A DNA stretch of 64,000 nt from an uncultured Dorea sp. (GTDB taxonomy: Bacteria; Bacillota; Clostridia; Lachnospirales; Lachnospiraceae), in the NCBI GenBank assembly GCA_948602995.1, contig CAPEBR010000002.1:176121-240120 (forward strand), read 5' to 3'. This document shows, piece after piece, positions 16,378 to 27,800 of the stretch (its first letter is position 1; every line of letters starts with the position of its first letter). A program made the translations under genes and the position numbers. Under the pieces are notes generated by a model that saw only the letters and a program-made list of their open reading frames with translations, was not told where the DNA came from and searched no databases.

Positions 16378-17709
16378 ATGAAACGAAATTACACAAGAGC
16401 TGCGGCTTCAATTCTTGCGGCGGCAATAGCGATGTCACTTATGGGATGCGCGGGAGGCGGTAAAGAGACAAAGGATGCTGTCGAAGGTGGTGCGAATCAA
16501 AAAGAGCCTGTTGAAATTTCTTACGCAACGTTTATGGTCGGTTCACATGCATCGGCACAAGCGGAGACAGAAGTTATTGAAGAGTTTAACCGTATTCACG
16601 AAGGTGAAATTAAAGTTGTGGTTGAGGAACTGCCTTCTGACGATGCGTTTGTAGACAAGATGAAAACACTGGCTTCATCTAAAAATCTTCCGGATGTAAT
16701 TATTGGGAAAAATGGTATCCGTGAGCTTGCGATTGAGAACGGACAGGCAGTTGATTTAAAGCCATATCTGGAGGAAGACAGCGAGTGGATGAAATATGTC
16801 GGCGAGTCGGCAATGAACTACAATACGGAAGAAGACGGATCTGTTTATTCTATTGCTAACCAGAGACAGGTAATTGGATATTTTTACAACAAAGATATGT
16901 TCAAGGAAGCAAACATTACGCCGGCTAAAACCTGGGATGAGTGGATGGAGAACAACAAGAAATTAAAAGACGCCGGGATTACGCCGCTTGCGCTTATGAC
17001 AGGTGAAAATTCATGGACGACTAATTTGTGGCTGGCAGCTATTATTGGAACAGACGGTGAAGAAGGAAATGAATTCATGAACACCAGATATCCAGATACA
17101 TATAATACAGATTCAGTTATAAAAGCAGCTGAAATGATGCAGACCTGTTTAAAAGAGTATACAACTTCTGACGCGGTTGGCGCGATTTATGCAAACGCGG
17201 CAAATAACTTTGAGCAGGGAAACACAGCAATGATCGCAAATGGTCCCTGGATGTGCCCTGATTTTGCGGATACTTCTAAAGCAATGGAAGGATTTGAGGA
17301 TAAAGTTGGCGTGGCATTATATCCAGAAGACGGCCTGATCACGCAGTTTGAAGTGGGTTACGTTCTCTGTACCAATGGAAAATCTGAAGAAGAGCAGGCA
17401 GCGGCTCTGGAATTCCTCAAATTTAAGACAAATGCTTATGCACAGGGTGTATTCCTTGAGAAAGCAGGAGCCCTTCCGCTTACAGATAATGTAGAAATTT
17501 CAGACGAGTATAAAGCTGCAAATCCAGTTGTGGCAGAACTTCTTGAAATTAGTGAAAACGCCAAATATGAATGCGGAGCGCTTGATAACAACGCCTATGA
17601 AAGCGTTGTGGGAGAGACTGGCATTAGATATCCAGAGCTGGCCTATGACGAGATTACACCGGAAGAGTTTGCGGATTACTTAACAAATGCGGCGGAGCAG
17701 AATAAGTAA
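16378..17709 (+). CDS. Extracellular sugar-binding lipoprotein of an ABC importer
   Basis: A family 1 solute-binding protein of 443 residues. The lipoprotein signal peptide ends in LMGC, so the mature protein starts with a lipidated Cys (about residue 24) and a Gly/Ala linker. It captures a sugar or oligosaccharide outside the membrane and passes it to the two permeases downstream. Motifs such as KNLPDVIIGKNG, GYFYNKDMFKEANITPAKTWDEW and FEQGNTAMIANGPWM are typical of maltose- and glycerol-phosphate-type binding proteins. I start at ATG 16378, directly after AGGAGA, not at the upstream in-frame start. Similar stem-loops stand on both sides of the gene, as expected where the binding protein is produced in excess over its permeases. 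No ATPase gene is present here, so a shared MsmX-like ATPase elsewhere is likely. Confidence 0.93.
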   Translation: MKRNYTRAAASILAAAIAMSLMGCAGGGKETKDAVEGGANQKEPVEISYATFMVGSHASAQAETEVIEEFNRIHEGEIKVVVEELPSDDAFVDKMKTLASSKNLPDVIIGKNGIRELAIENGQAVDLKPYLEEDSEWMKYVGESAMNYNTEEDGSVYSIANQRQVIGYFYNKDMFKEANITPAKTWDEWMENNKKLKDAGITPLALMTGENSWTTNLWLAAIIGTDGEEGNEFMNTRYPDTYNTDSVIKAAEMMQTCLKEYTTSDAVGAIYANAANNFEQGNTAMIANGPWMCPDFADTSKAMEGFEDKVGVALYPEDGLITQFEVGYVLCTNGKSEEEQAAALEFLKFKTNAYAQGVFLEKAGALPLTDNVEISDEYKAANPVVAELLEISENAKYECGALDNNAYESVVGETGIRYPELAYDEITPEEFADYLTNAAEQNK

Positions 17710-17748
17710 TCTAAATAGATAAAACGTAATAATATAACACATGGCGCG

Positions 17749-17781
17749 ATACTCACGGCAGATTTCATCGGTCGTGAGTAT
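17749..17781. repeat. Stem-loop between binding-protein and permease genes (copy 2)
   Basis: ATACTCACG and CGTGAGTAT form a perfect 9-bp stem around GGCAGATTTCATCGGT, with no T-run after it. Relative to copy 1 at 16180 the stem has been repaired to full pairing. It is likely an mRNA-stabilising or partial-termination structure. Confidence 0.6.
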
Positions 17782-17819
17782 ATTTCTAAAAACAGTAATC
17801 GCAGTTATAGGAGGAGATT

Positions 17820-18689
17820 ATGAAAAAAAATACAAAATGGATTGTTCTGTTTCTTCTGCCTGGAGTGGCGTTATTTTCCTTTATTTTCCTGAGTTCACTG
17901 ATAACGCTTTTTACTACTTCGTTTACAGACTGGGCTGTAGGTAAGGACATGACGTTTGCTGGCCTGAAAAACTATATTTATCTATTTACGAAAGATGAAG
18001 ACTTTATTCAGAGCATAAAAAACACGGCTGTATGGATTCTGCTCCAGTCCGTAGTCCATGTATTTATTGGAGTTGTAGTAGCATTGCTGATTTCGCGGAA
18101 AAAATGGTATTCGAATCCAATGCGCACCATTTTCTTTGTACCTAATATTATTTCAAGTGCGGCTCTTGGAATTTTGTTCCTCTGCATCATGAATCCACAG
18201 TTTGGCTTTGTCAATAATGTAATAACAAAACTTACTGGATCTCCATATACACATAACTGGTTTATGGATCCGAGAACTGCCTTTTTGACCGTTACCCTGA
18301 CCTGGCTGCCGTATGCGGGACTTGTAACAGTACTCGTATTAGCAGAAATGTCATCTGTTTCAGAAGATATTTATGAGGCGGCCATGATTGACGGTGCAAC
18401 AAAGCTGCAGACTGACATATATATTGTACTTCCTTTAATGAGAAATATTATTGGGACGTCTACTGTTCTGGCAGCGACAAGTATGCTTCAGAAGCTGGAT
18501 ATCATCATGATGACAACAAGCGGCGGCCCGGGAAATAAAACGATGAACATGCCAATGTATCTTTACAAAACAGTATTTACGAATAACAATTACAGTTTGG
18601 CGAATGCCCAGGGAGTGCTTCTGATTCTGATGGGGGCAGTAGTCATGATATGCATCCGCAAACTTTACAAGATGGATGAGGAGGATTAG
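17820..18689 (+). CDS. Sugar ABC transporter permease (MalF/UgpA-like)
   Basis: An integral membrane protein of 289 residues with six predicted helices. The first is at about 10-32; helices 2-6 cover residues 70-280. The cytoplasmic EAA loop is EDIYEAAMIDGATKLQTDIYIVLPLM (about 184-209), the docking site for the ATPase subunit. It forms a heterodimer with the next gene product and works with the lipoprotein encoded upstream. AGGAG stands 5 nt before the ATG. The downstream permease begins 3 bp after the stop, so both are translated together. Family membership is secure; the sugar is not determined, though the GH65/pgmB context favours an alpha-linked gluco-disaccharide. Confidence 0.94.
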   Translation: MKKNTKWIVLFLLPGVALFSFIFLSSLITLFTTSFTDWAVGKDMTFAGLKNYIYLFTKDEDFIQSIKNTAVWILLQSVVHVFIGVVVALLISRKKWYSNPMRTIFFVPNIISSAALGILFLCIMNPQFGFVNNVITKLTGSPYTHNWFMDPRTAFLTVTLTWLPYAGLVTVLVLAEMSSVSEDIYEAAMIDGATKLQTDIYIVLPLMRNIIGTSTVLAATSMLQKLDIIMMTTSGGPGNKTMNMPMYLYKTVFTNNNYSLANAQGVLLILMGAVVMICIRKLYKMDEED

Positions 18690-18692
18690 AGC

Positions 18693-19517
18693 ATGAAGAA
18701 AATTTTTGGCAAGGCTTCAACGGCAGTTTTCCTTATTGTGATAGCGTGTATTTCGCTGGTGCCAATCATCTGGGTGGTTACTTCTTCCCTCAAAAGCAAC
18801 AGCGAAATTCTATCTGCGATGTCAGGCTTTCCAACCGGTATGCACACGGACAACTATGTGAACGCATTCAAACTGGCGCCAATTACAATTTTTTATAAAA
18901 ACAGTATCTTTGTGGCAATTGTTTCAACAATTTTAAATCTTATCGTCTGCACTATGGCGGCGTATGTAGTTGTAAGATGCAGGTTTAAAGTAAAACCGCT
19001 GATCACCATGTTATTTTCTCTGGGTCTGGTTATTCCGGGAGCGGCATTGATTCAGCCGTTATATACGAACTTTACAGCAACCAGTCTGTACAATACATTG
19101 ACAGGATTAATTCTTGTACATACGGCGCTTGGTATGCCGACTACGTTTTATGTCATGGTCAGTTATATAAAGACAATCCCGTATTCACTTGAAGAAGCAG
19201 CTTATGTTGATGGATGCGGATTCCTCAGAACATTTGTACAGATTGTTCTTCCGATTACAAGGCCTGCGTTTGCAACAGCGGGCGTGATTCAGTTCCTGCT
19301 GTCATGGAATGAGTTCCAGTTTGCATTGACGCTTACAGGGCAGACAGAGAAGCGGACATTGCCAATCGCTCTATATTATTTCAAGAGTGCATTTGCCAGT
19401 GATTATGGCGCAATGTTTGCTGCAACAATTGTAGTAATTGCCCCGACTATTATAATCTTTATCATTATGCAGAAACAGGTTATCGCAGGACTGGCAGCAG
19501 GCTCTGTAAAAGGATAG
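18693..19517 (+). CDS. Sugar ABC transporter permease (MalG/UgpE-like)
   Basis: A six-helix permease of 274 residues, the partner of the preceding gene. Helix 1 lies at about 10-30. The EAA motif is YSLEEAAYVDGCGFLRTFVQIVLPITRPA (about residues 166-194), followed by helices near 200 and 240. The start is 3 bp after the upstream stop. The gene closes the importer and is followed 36 bp later by the GH65 phosphorylase, so imported disaccharide can be phosphorolysed in the cytosol directly. Assignment is secure; substrate is inferred only from neighbours. Confidence 0.94.
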   Translation: MKKIFGKASTAVFLIVIACISLVPIIWVVTSSLKSNSEILSAMSGFPTGMHTDNYVNAFKLAPITIFYKNSIFVAIVSTILNLIVCTMAAYVVVRCRFKVKPLITMLFSLGLVIPGAALIQPLYTNFTATSLYNTLTGLILVHTALGMPTTFYVMVSYIKTIPYSLEEAAYVDGCGFLRTFVQIVLPITRPAFATAGVIQFLLSWNEFQFALTLTGQTEKRTLPIALYYFKSAFASDYGAMFAATIVVIAPTIIIFIIMQKQVIAGLAAGSVKG

Positions 19518-19553
19518 GCGCCGCGGCGAAATGTGAAAGGAAAGGATATAGTT

Positions 19554-21800
19554 ATGAGGAGATTAGATGCAGAGTGGAACCTGATAGAGCAATCCTGTGA
19601 TTCAGAGCTGGGCAGGCACTACGAGGGCCTGTTTACACAGGGAAACGGTTATATTCATGTAAGGGGCTCTTATGAGGAAGGATTAATTGATTCCAGGCAG
19701 GACAGAGAATATGACAGAAAGCCTGCAAATGTGACCCTGGAACAGCATGAGAAGGAGAAGACGAAGTGGGGGACATATATTCCCGGCGTTGTTGGAAAAC
19801 ATCCGCTGCTCATGACAGAAATGATTAATCTGCCATACATTTTTGAATTGAAATTTATGATAAACGGGCAGTGGCTTGATATGGATGAAAGTAATATTGC
19901 AAATTATACCAGATGGTTAAGCCTGAAGGATGGGGTACTGTACCGGGAAATAGAATATGTGGAAGGCGATGCGGTACGGCTTGCATTTCGGTATTCCCGG
20001 TTCGTAAGCAAAAGCAGTAAGCATATAGCGATTCAGCGCGTTGAGGTAAAATGTCTGGCCGGGAAAGCCTCCATCGAAACAGAAGCAGGCATAAATTCCG
20101 GCGTCAGGACGAATGGATTTGAGCATTATCTGGAAAGGAAGCTGGAGGCAGATGCAGATAAGGCTTATGCGGAGATTAAAACAAATGGCGGAAATACAGT
20201 TAGTATGCTGTCATGCCTTTCTATGGCTGCGCCGGATGAGGAAGAGGAAAACTGTACATTCAAAGGCGTTGCGGATGCAGGCCGTGCTTATCAGAAAAGA
20301 ACTGTAAATATTGCCTGTGGGCAGACGGTTGTGGTGGAAAAGCGAATTGCTTTTACAACGGACAGAGATTTAAATGAAACAGGAACACCTGCAGCAAGAG
20401 CAAAGGAGTATCTGGAAGAGGCCTGTGAAAAGTCATATGAGCGTTTATTTATGGAGCATGAGGCAGTGTGGAACAGAGAGTGGCAGGCGGCGGATATTAA
20501 AATAGAAGGTAATGAAACTGTCCAGCTGGCATCCCGCATGTCTGTCTACCAGTTAATTCGCTGTAAACCGGCAGACGATTATCGAATTGCAATTTGTGCT
20601 AAAGGATATGCAGGAGAAGCATATTTTGGGAGATATTTTTGGGATACAGAGATAAGCATGCTGCCGTTCTTTCTGCACACGGATGCAGAAGCGGCGAAAA
20701 ACCTGATCCGCTTCCGCTACGAGACACTGGATGGAGCCAGAAGAAATGCTGCAAATTACGGATATACAGGAGCCAGATATGCATGGGAATCATCCGTAGG
20801 CGGAGATGAAGAATGTGCGAACTGGCAGTACGCAGATCATGAGATTCATGTGACGGCAGATGTGGTATATGCAATTATGCATTATGTAAAAGCGACAGGA
20901 GATCTTGGCTTTTTAAAAGATTTTGGAGCGGAGATCATGGCAGAGACCGCCAGATACTGGTGTCAGCGTGTGGACTGGAGCAATGACGGCAGCTGCCATC
21001 TGCTGGGAGTTATGGGACCGGACGAATACCTGCCAATGACTCAGGATAATACTTACACCAACAATATGGTGCGGTATAGTTTAAAAGAAACACTGCATAC
21101 CCTGGAGTGGATGAAAGAAAGCTATAACGAATGCTATCATGCATTCGTTAACAAGATTTCCCTGGAGGATTCGGAAATAGCAGAATTTGCAAAAGTGGCG
21201 GAAGCTCTGGTAAAAGGTTATGACGAAAAATCAGAGGTAATTTTACAGTCACAAGATTTTCTATCTTACGCGGATATTGATTTTGATGAGATATGGACGG
21301 ATCGGAGCAAGTATTTTGGACAGCATATTTCCCAGGAAAAGAATTATCGTTCCAAAGCATTAAAGCAGGCAGATTTATTAGAGCTTATTATGCTATTCCG
21401 CGATTCCTTCAGTGACAGGCAGCTTGAGGTGAATTATGACTATTATGAGCCGATTACTACCCATGATTCTTCTCTTTCTGCGGCAGTACACGGCATTTTG
21501 TGTTCCTGGATGGGCAGGGACGCTTCCGCAGCAGAATTCCTGGAACGTGTAATTTCTATTGATATGGCGCCGGAGAAAAAAGGCGCTGAGGCAGGAATTC
21601 ACATTGCAAACTGCGGGGGGATATGGCAGATGCTGATATACGGGTTTGCCGGCCTTAAAAGCGCGATGTCTTCGGAAGAACTGGTACTGGAACCACATCT
21701 CCCGCAGCAAATCCAGAGTATGGAATTTCCATTGACATGGCGTGGGAATAACTACCGTATATTCATAAATCATAATGGATATACACTGCGCGCCAGATAA
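19554..21800 (+). CDS. GH65 family disaccharide phosphorylase
   Basis: An inverting phosphorylase that splits an alpha-linked glucoside (maltose, trehalose, kojibiose, nigerose or related) with phosphate, giving beta-glucose 1-phosphate for PgmB. An N-terminal beta-sandwich domain (about 1-270) has GRHYEGLFTQGNGYIHVRGSYEEG. An (alpha/alpha)6 barrel follows with the GH65 segments RFWDTEI-like YFGRYFWDTEISMLPF, GARYAWESS and the general acid Glu in GVMGPDEYLPMTQDNTYTN. The phosphate-site region is near THDSSLSAAVHG. About 748 residues is normal. I start at ATG 19554, after AAAGGAAAGG, instead of the GTG at 19533. No signal peptide is present, so the enzyme is cytosolic. The acceptor specificity is not readable. 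Its 3' end lies within a family D palindrome that supplies the last codons. Confidence 0.9.
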   Translation: MRRLDAEWNLIEQSCDSELGRHYEGLFTQGNGYIHVRGSYEEGLIDSRQDREYDRKPANVTLEQHEKEKTKWGTYIPGVVGKHPLLMTEMINLPYIFELKFMINGQWLDMDESNIANYTRWLSLKDGVLYREIEYVEGDAVRLAFRYSRFVSKSSKHIAIQRVEVKCLAGKASIETEAGINSGVRTNGFEHYLERKLEADADKAYAEIKTNGGNTVSMLSCLSMAAPDEEEENCTFKGVADAGRAYQKRTVNIACGQTVVVEKRIAFTTDRDLNETGTPAARAKEYLEEACEKSYERLFMEHEAVWNREWQAADIKIEGNETVQLASRMSVYQLIRCKPADDYRIAICAKGYAGEAYFGRYFWDTEISMLPFFLHTDAEAAKNLIRFRYETLDGARRNAANYGYTGARYAWESSVGGDEECANWQYADHEIHVTADVVYAIMHYVKATGDLGFLKDFGAEIMAETARYWCQRVDWSNDGSCHLLGVMGPDEYLPMTQDNTYTNNMVRYSLKETLHTLEWMKESYNECYHAFVNKISLEDSEIAEFAKVAEALVKGYDEKSEVILQSQDFLSYADIDFDEIWTDRSKYFGQHISQEKNYRSKALKQADLLELIMLFRDSFSDRQLEVNYDYYEPITTHDSSLSAAVHGILCSWMGRDASAAEFLERVISIDMAPEKKGAEAGIHIANCGGIWQMLIYGFAGLKSAMSSEELVLEPHLPQQIQSMEFPLTWRGNNYRIFINHNGYTLRAR

Positions 21801-21819
21801 ATCTGCCGCGCAGTATAAC
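21779..21819. repeat. Family D palindrome, copy 2, over the 3' end of the GH65 gene
   Basis: ATCTGCCGCGCAGTATAACAT on the right differs from copy 1 (16101-16125) at one base, with ACTGCGCGCCAGAT as the left arm. It contains the stop codon (21798-21800) and the C-terminal codons RAR. Confidence 0.72.
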
Positions 21820-21845
21820 ATAAAGAAATGTAAGGAGGTTTAACG

Positions 21846-24800
21846 ATGAGAACAATGAAAAAGTGGATTCTACTGGCATTTACGCTTGTTATGGTGTTAG
21901 CGTCACTGCCGGCGTATCAGGCAGAAGCGGCTGTTAGCGGCCAGTATACAAACCCGTTGATGAATGGGGCGGATCCTACGATTGTCCGTGGCGAAGACGG
22001 CTATTTCTATTCGGGATTCGGTACAGATAACGATATTTATATTAAAAGAAGCGAGACGCTGCTCGGACTTTCTACGGCGGAGAGCCATCTCGTTTATAAG
22101 AACGAGAGGAAGGGAAATCCGGACGGGAATAAGAACTATTATATATGGGGACCGTATATTTACCGTATTGACGGCGCATGGTATATTTACTATTCCTCCA
22201 GTACGGAGAATGATTTCGGGTGGGGGCATCCATCCAGCTATGTATTAGAGAATACGTCGTCCGATCCTTTTAAAGGGGAATGGAAGTTAAAGGGCAAAAA
22301 TAGCAATATTGATGACTTTGACGGGAATGAAAGTGAAAAGGAAGGGCTTATGAATACGGAAAGTTATGGCCTTGCCTGCGGTATTGTAACGATTGCGGGA
22401 GAGCGTTATTTTACTTATACCAAATATGAGTATTTTAAAAATGAGCCTGGAAATACCAAATTTAACGAGTGCCCGACGATTGTTAAAATGGAAAATCCCT
22501 GGACTTTGACAGGCAAAGAGTGTACCGTAGCCCGGCCGTCCTATGACTGGGAACTTCATGGAGATAATGTTGATGAAGGAGCAGCGGTAGTAGAACATGG
22601 CGGAAAAGTTTACTTTGCGCATTCATCCAGTTCATTTACAAATGATAATTACTGCGTTGGTTTGTCTGTGTGTGATCTGAATGCGTGTGAGGATCAGGAT
22701 AAGCTGGCGGATTATGTGATGAATGAAAATAACTGGAAGAAATCAACCACGCCGATTTTATCCCGGTCCGATGAGAACAATTCTTTTGGTCCAGGTTCGC
22801 CGCTGTTTGTAAAATCACCAGATGAGACAGAAGACTGGCTTATCTATCACGCCGGGCCAATTGGAGGACAGACAGCTACTGACCGCCGTGTGCGGGCACA
22901 GAAGATTAACTGGACGGACGACGGACAGATTAATTTAGGAATTCCATCTAATCCGAATACCGTACTTGACCTTCCATCCGGAGAGATAAAAACAGATGTA
23001 TATGAAGCAGAGGACGCGAGATCTGAAAATGTAACAAAGATGCTTTTTAACAATACGGCAAAAGCATCTGGTTCCGGATATATGAAATATGATAAGGATA
23101 ATGGCTATGTAGAATTTGACGTTACTATGAATAAAGAAGGAACCTATGCGCTTGCTTTTCGCTATAATAATCTGGGCGATGCAGCAGAAGCTAAAGTCAG
23201 TGTAAACGAAGAGGATGCAGGTACTTTATCATTTGGGGCAAATGGTAAGTATGAGGTGGATTTAAATAGCTCCAGACTGTATAATGTTTCTCTGAAAGAG
23301 GGAGCAAATAAAATACGCCTTACTGTAGACAAGGCATCCCAATTAGCGCTGGATGCGATGGTTATAACAAAGACAGTATCCTATGACGCGAAAGAAGCAG
23401 AACTTACCAACGGCGCAGGAATAGAAGGCGATCATGTTGGACAAATGTATAATTCAGATGCAACAATCACTTTTACTGTGGATGTTCCGGCCAGCGGATA
23501 CTATGCGGTTGATCTGTGCTATGCAGATGACCATCCGGCAAATGAGACGAAATATGCAACCATTTATGTGAATGATAAAAAAGCGGCTGAATCTGCATTA
23601 TTCCCTACGGGAGGATGGAATGTACCTGGAAATCGTATGGACAACCTTTATCTGAAAAAGGGAAAAAATAAGATTGCATATGTAAATCACAAAACAGAAG
23701 ATGGCGGCAACACGGCAGATGTAAATTATTATTCGATTGCAGTCAGCGAGACAGTGACAAATACATACGCCCCGGGAGCTGATTCGACATTCAACGTAGA
23801 TGTAGAGTCTGAGGCCATTTATGATGTGACATTTACATACGACAGTAAAAATGCGGGAAATGCAACTGTAACGGTAAATGACAATACGCCGAAGCAGATT
23901 CCGGTCACCTCTGGAAGCAGTCAGACAGCAACTGCAGCTTTAAAATTAAAGGCAGGGGAAAATACATTAAAATTTGAAGGCGCAGATGCAAGATCTGTTT
24001 ATGTTTCAAGAAGGGTGCCCTGGAGGTATCAGGCGGAGAATGCAGAATTAAAAGACGCAGAAGTACAAAGTAACCAGCTTTATTATGTTGGAACAGGGTT
24101 TGCAGGAGATTTTGCGAAGGCTGGCAGTTCTGTGAAGTTTACCGCGAATGTAGCTTACAGCGGTACACATACAGTAGATTTAAGATATTCCCATGTGGGT
24201 GAAGGGAATAAAACCATCACTTTATATATTAATGGGCAAAAGGTAAAGCAGATTACGCTTGCCCGGACAGAAAGTCTGGATGCGTGGACAGAAAGTCAGG
24301 AAGAAGTATATCTCCGGGCCGGAAAAAATGTAGTAGAATATCGTGTAGATGAAGGAGATACCGGCGGCATAAATATAGATGAGATTGTTATAGACCGGTA
24401 TGCAACTGGAGCAACTACGGCAGAAATAGGGAAATTAACTGCCGGAGAGGTTTATGTGATTCGGGATAAGAATTCTTCCCTTTCCGCAGATATTGATGGG
24501 TACTCTCCGGATGCAGGGCGCAGGATTCATTTATGGTATTACCTTGGAAATAATAATCAGAAGTGGAAATTAATTGACATTGGAAATGGTTATTGGGCAT
24601 TCCAGGGAACTTATGGAAGCAAACGCTTTTCTGTAAAAGAGGATGAGATTGATGGCGTAAAGTGTTACACGGCAGTAACGGCTGACGTGAATAAGGAGGA
24701 TTCTGCACAACAGTGGAAATTAGAACGTGTTGGGAATCACTATAAACTCATTAACCGTATGGCTGCAGAAGAAGCGAAGAAGGATATGGTGCTTTCTGTA

Positions 24801-27800
24801 TATAACGACTCTAAGGAAACAGATGCAACGTTATATCTGGCAGAATATACGGAGGGGAAAGACAGTCAGTTATTTAGTGTAGACGGCGGAATAAGGTCAG
24901 AAGATACAGGAGAAGTAAAAGAGATTCAAAATGAACAGTCAGCAGATGATTATGCTCCAAACGGCTCCCAGTACGAAGTGACAGATCCTGTGATTCCGGA
25001 AAAGTTTGATCCATCTGTAACTGTCAAAGACGGAAGCGCTCTTCGCTACGAAGCTGAAAACGCGGCTTTAGAAAAGGGAGCCGTCCTGGCAACGGATCAT
25101 AAAGGTTACTCTGGCAGTGGATTTGTGGGAGGTATGTATAATGGAGATGCATCTATTACCTTTAAGATTAACGTTGAAACAGCAGGAAATTATACTCTGG
25201 CATTGGGTTATTCCTATGGTTTTGATGGTAAAGGCGCAGCAGCTACTTATTTAAATGGAGAAAAGATAGATCCTGCTCCGCTTCCTTCTAGCGGTAACTG
25301 GGATACATGGTCTGAAAGCACATTTAATCTTGACCTAAGGGAGGGCGTCAATACGATTGTATTCCTCAACCGCAGTGAAGAGGCAGACGGTTTAAAGGGC
25401 GATGCAAACTACGATTATCTTGATGTAAGTAAATATCCGAATACGGTAGCGGCTGATGAAACACACTATACGCGGCTTGACGGCGGGACAGGAAAAAGAT
25501 ATGAGGCGGAGGATGCAGTATTAGCAGGGTCTGCTGTTGAATCAGATCATCAGGGATTTTCAGGAAGCGGATATGTTGGTAAGATGTACGTCGGCAGCGC
25601 TAAATTTGAAATTCAGGTGGCAGTTGAGGAGGCAGGGGAGTATGATTTACAATTACGTTACGCAAATGGCCATGGAGAAGACGTGGAAGATAAATGCGCA
25701 GCTGTATTTGTAAACGGGAAATACGAGCAGGCCATCTCATTACCCAAGACTGGCAGCTGGGGCACATGGGGTACAACAGAACGCGTGAAGCTGAAATTGA
25801 ATGCCGGTGTGAGCACGATCGCATTTGTCAATAGTTCGTATTATGCCGGACATGCAGCGGACGTCAACTATGATTATCTGGACCTGTTTGTCAAAATGAC
25901 GTCAGAGCCAGCTAATAAGAATGCGTTAGAAGCAGCGATGGAGCGGCCAAAGGGACTGGAAGAAACAGATTATACGGCAGCAAGCTGGGCAGCGCTGCAG
26001 GATGCGGTTAAGACAGCCGAGGCGGTATGGAAAAAGGAAGAGGCAACTCAGGAAGAAGTGAATGCAGCAACCCAGGGCCTCAGAGATGCATTGGAAAAGC
26101 TGGTATGGATAGACAAGTCCGGCCTGGAAGATGCCATTAAGCGCGCCAGAGAAAAAAGAGAAGCAGATTACACGGCAGCAAGCTGGGCAGCAATGCAGGA
26201 GGCGCTTGCGAAAGCAAACACTGTGGAGGCGAATAGAGATGCCGTGCAGGAAGTAATAGATCAGGCTACTTTTGAGCTAAACGATGCGATCTGGAAGCTG
26301 GAGGCGGCAAATGAAGTCAATAAGAATGCGCTAAAAGCGGCAATAGAGCGTACAAAGAAGCTGACAGCAACAAATTATACGGCAGCAAGCTGGACAGCTA
26401 TGCAGACGGCGCTTGCGGCAGCTAATGAGGCTGTGGATAGCGGAGCAGTCTCCCAGGCAGAAGTAGATGCGGCAACAGCAGGACTCAGAAAGGCTCTCGA
26501 TGAGCTGGTATGGGTAGATAAGTCCGGTCTGAAAAATGCCATTGAGCGTGCAGGCGAAAGAAAAGAGGGGGATTACCAGGACAAAGCAGAAGAGTGGGCG
26601 GCAATGCAGACGGCGCTTGCAGAGGCGGAGGCAGTATATGAGAATGCCGATGCAGTGCAGGACGAAGTGGATGCTGCGACCGATAAACTTAGCAGCGCTC
26701 TAAGGGCGCTCGACGCGGAAGGAACGGTCAATAAGAATGAGTTAAGTGCAGCGATCGACAGGAAAAAGAATCTGAAAGAAACAGATTATACAGCAGCAAG
26801 CTGGGCGGTATTACAGCAGGCGCTTGAGAAAGCCAGTGAGGTAATGGAAAGCGAGGCTGCCACCCAGGCGGAAGTAAATGAGGCAACAATTGCACTTAGG
26901 GAAGCTTTTACAAGGTTGGTGTGGGCAGACAAGTCCGGTCTGAAAAATGCCATTGAGCGTGCCGGAGAAAGAAACGAAGCCAATTACACAGCAGCAAGCT
27001 GGGCGGCAATGCAGGCGGCGCTTGAGAAAGCAAAGGCTGTAGCGGCAAATGCAGACGCCGTACAGTTAGAGATAGATCAGGCAACCTTTGAGCTGAGCGA
27101 GGCGCTCCGGAAGTTGGAAACGAAAACGGGAGTCAATAAGGATGCGTTAAGTGCGGCAATAGACAGAACAAAGGAACTGAAGGAAACGGATTACACAGCA
27201 GCAAGCTGGGCAGCGCTGCAGGAGGCCCTTAAGACAGCCAATGGGGCAATGGAAAGCGAAACTCTTACCCAGGAGGAAGTAAACACGGCGGCAGAATTAC
27301 TCAGAGCGGCTATCAGAGAGCTGGCGAGGGTAGACAAATCCGGCCTTCAGGCAGCAATTGACCGTGCAAACGAAAGAAAGGAAGAAGAATATACAAAGGA
27401 AAGCTGGTCAGCAATGCAGGCAGCGCTTGCGAAGGCGAAGGAAGTGTATGAGAATGCCAATGCAGTGCAGAAGGAGATAGATGCAGCAACCTTTGAACTC
27501 AGTGAGGCGCTCCGGAATCTGAAATATGCGGAACCGGAGAAGGAGGCACTGAATTCCGCCATCAATTCAGCAAAGGCCTTAAAGAAAGAAGACTATACTC
27601 CGGAGGCATGGGCAGTATTCCAAAAGGCACTGGCAGACGCAGAAGCAGTCTTCAATAATCCGTCGGCTACAAAGGAACAGAGAGCAGCAGCAGCATCAGC
27701 GCTCCAAAAGGCGATTGAGGAAGTGAAAAAGCACTCTGTAAACCAGACGGTAAATCCTCCTGTAAATGAGGCCGTAAAGGTAAACAAGATCACTATATCC

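Noticed and set aside
25914..27730. Regular repeats as a CRISPR array
   Set aside because: The units are about 207 bp, in frame and encode FIVAR domains; no short repeat-spacer pattern or cas gene is present anywhere in the window.
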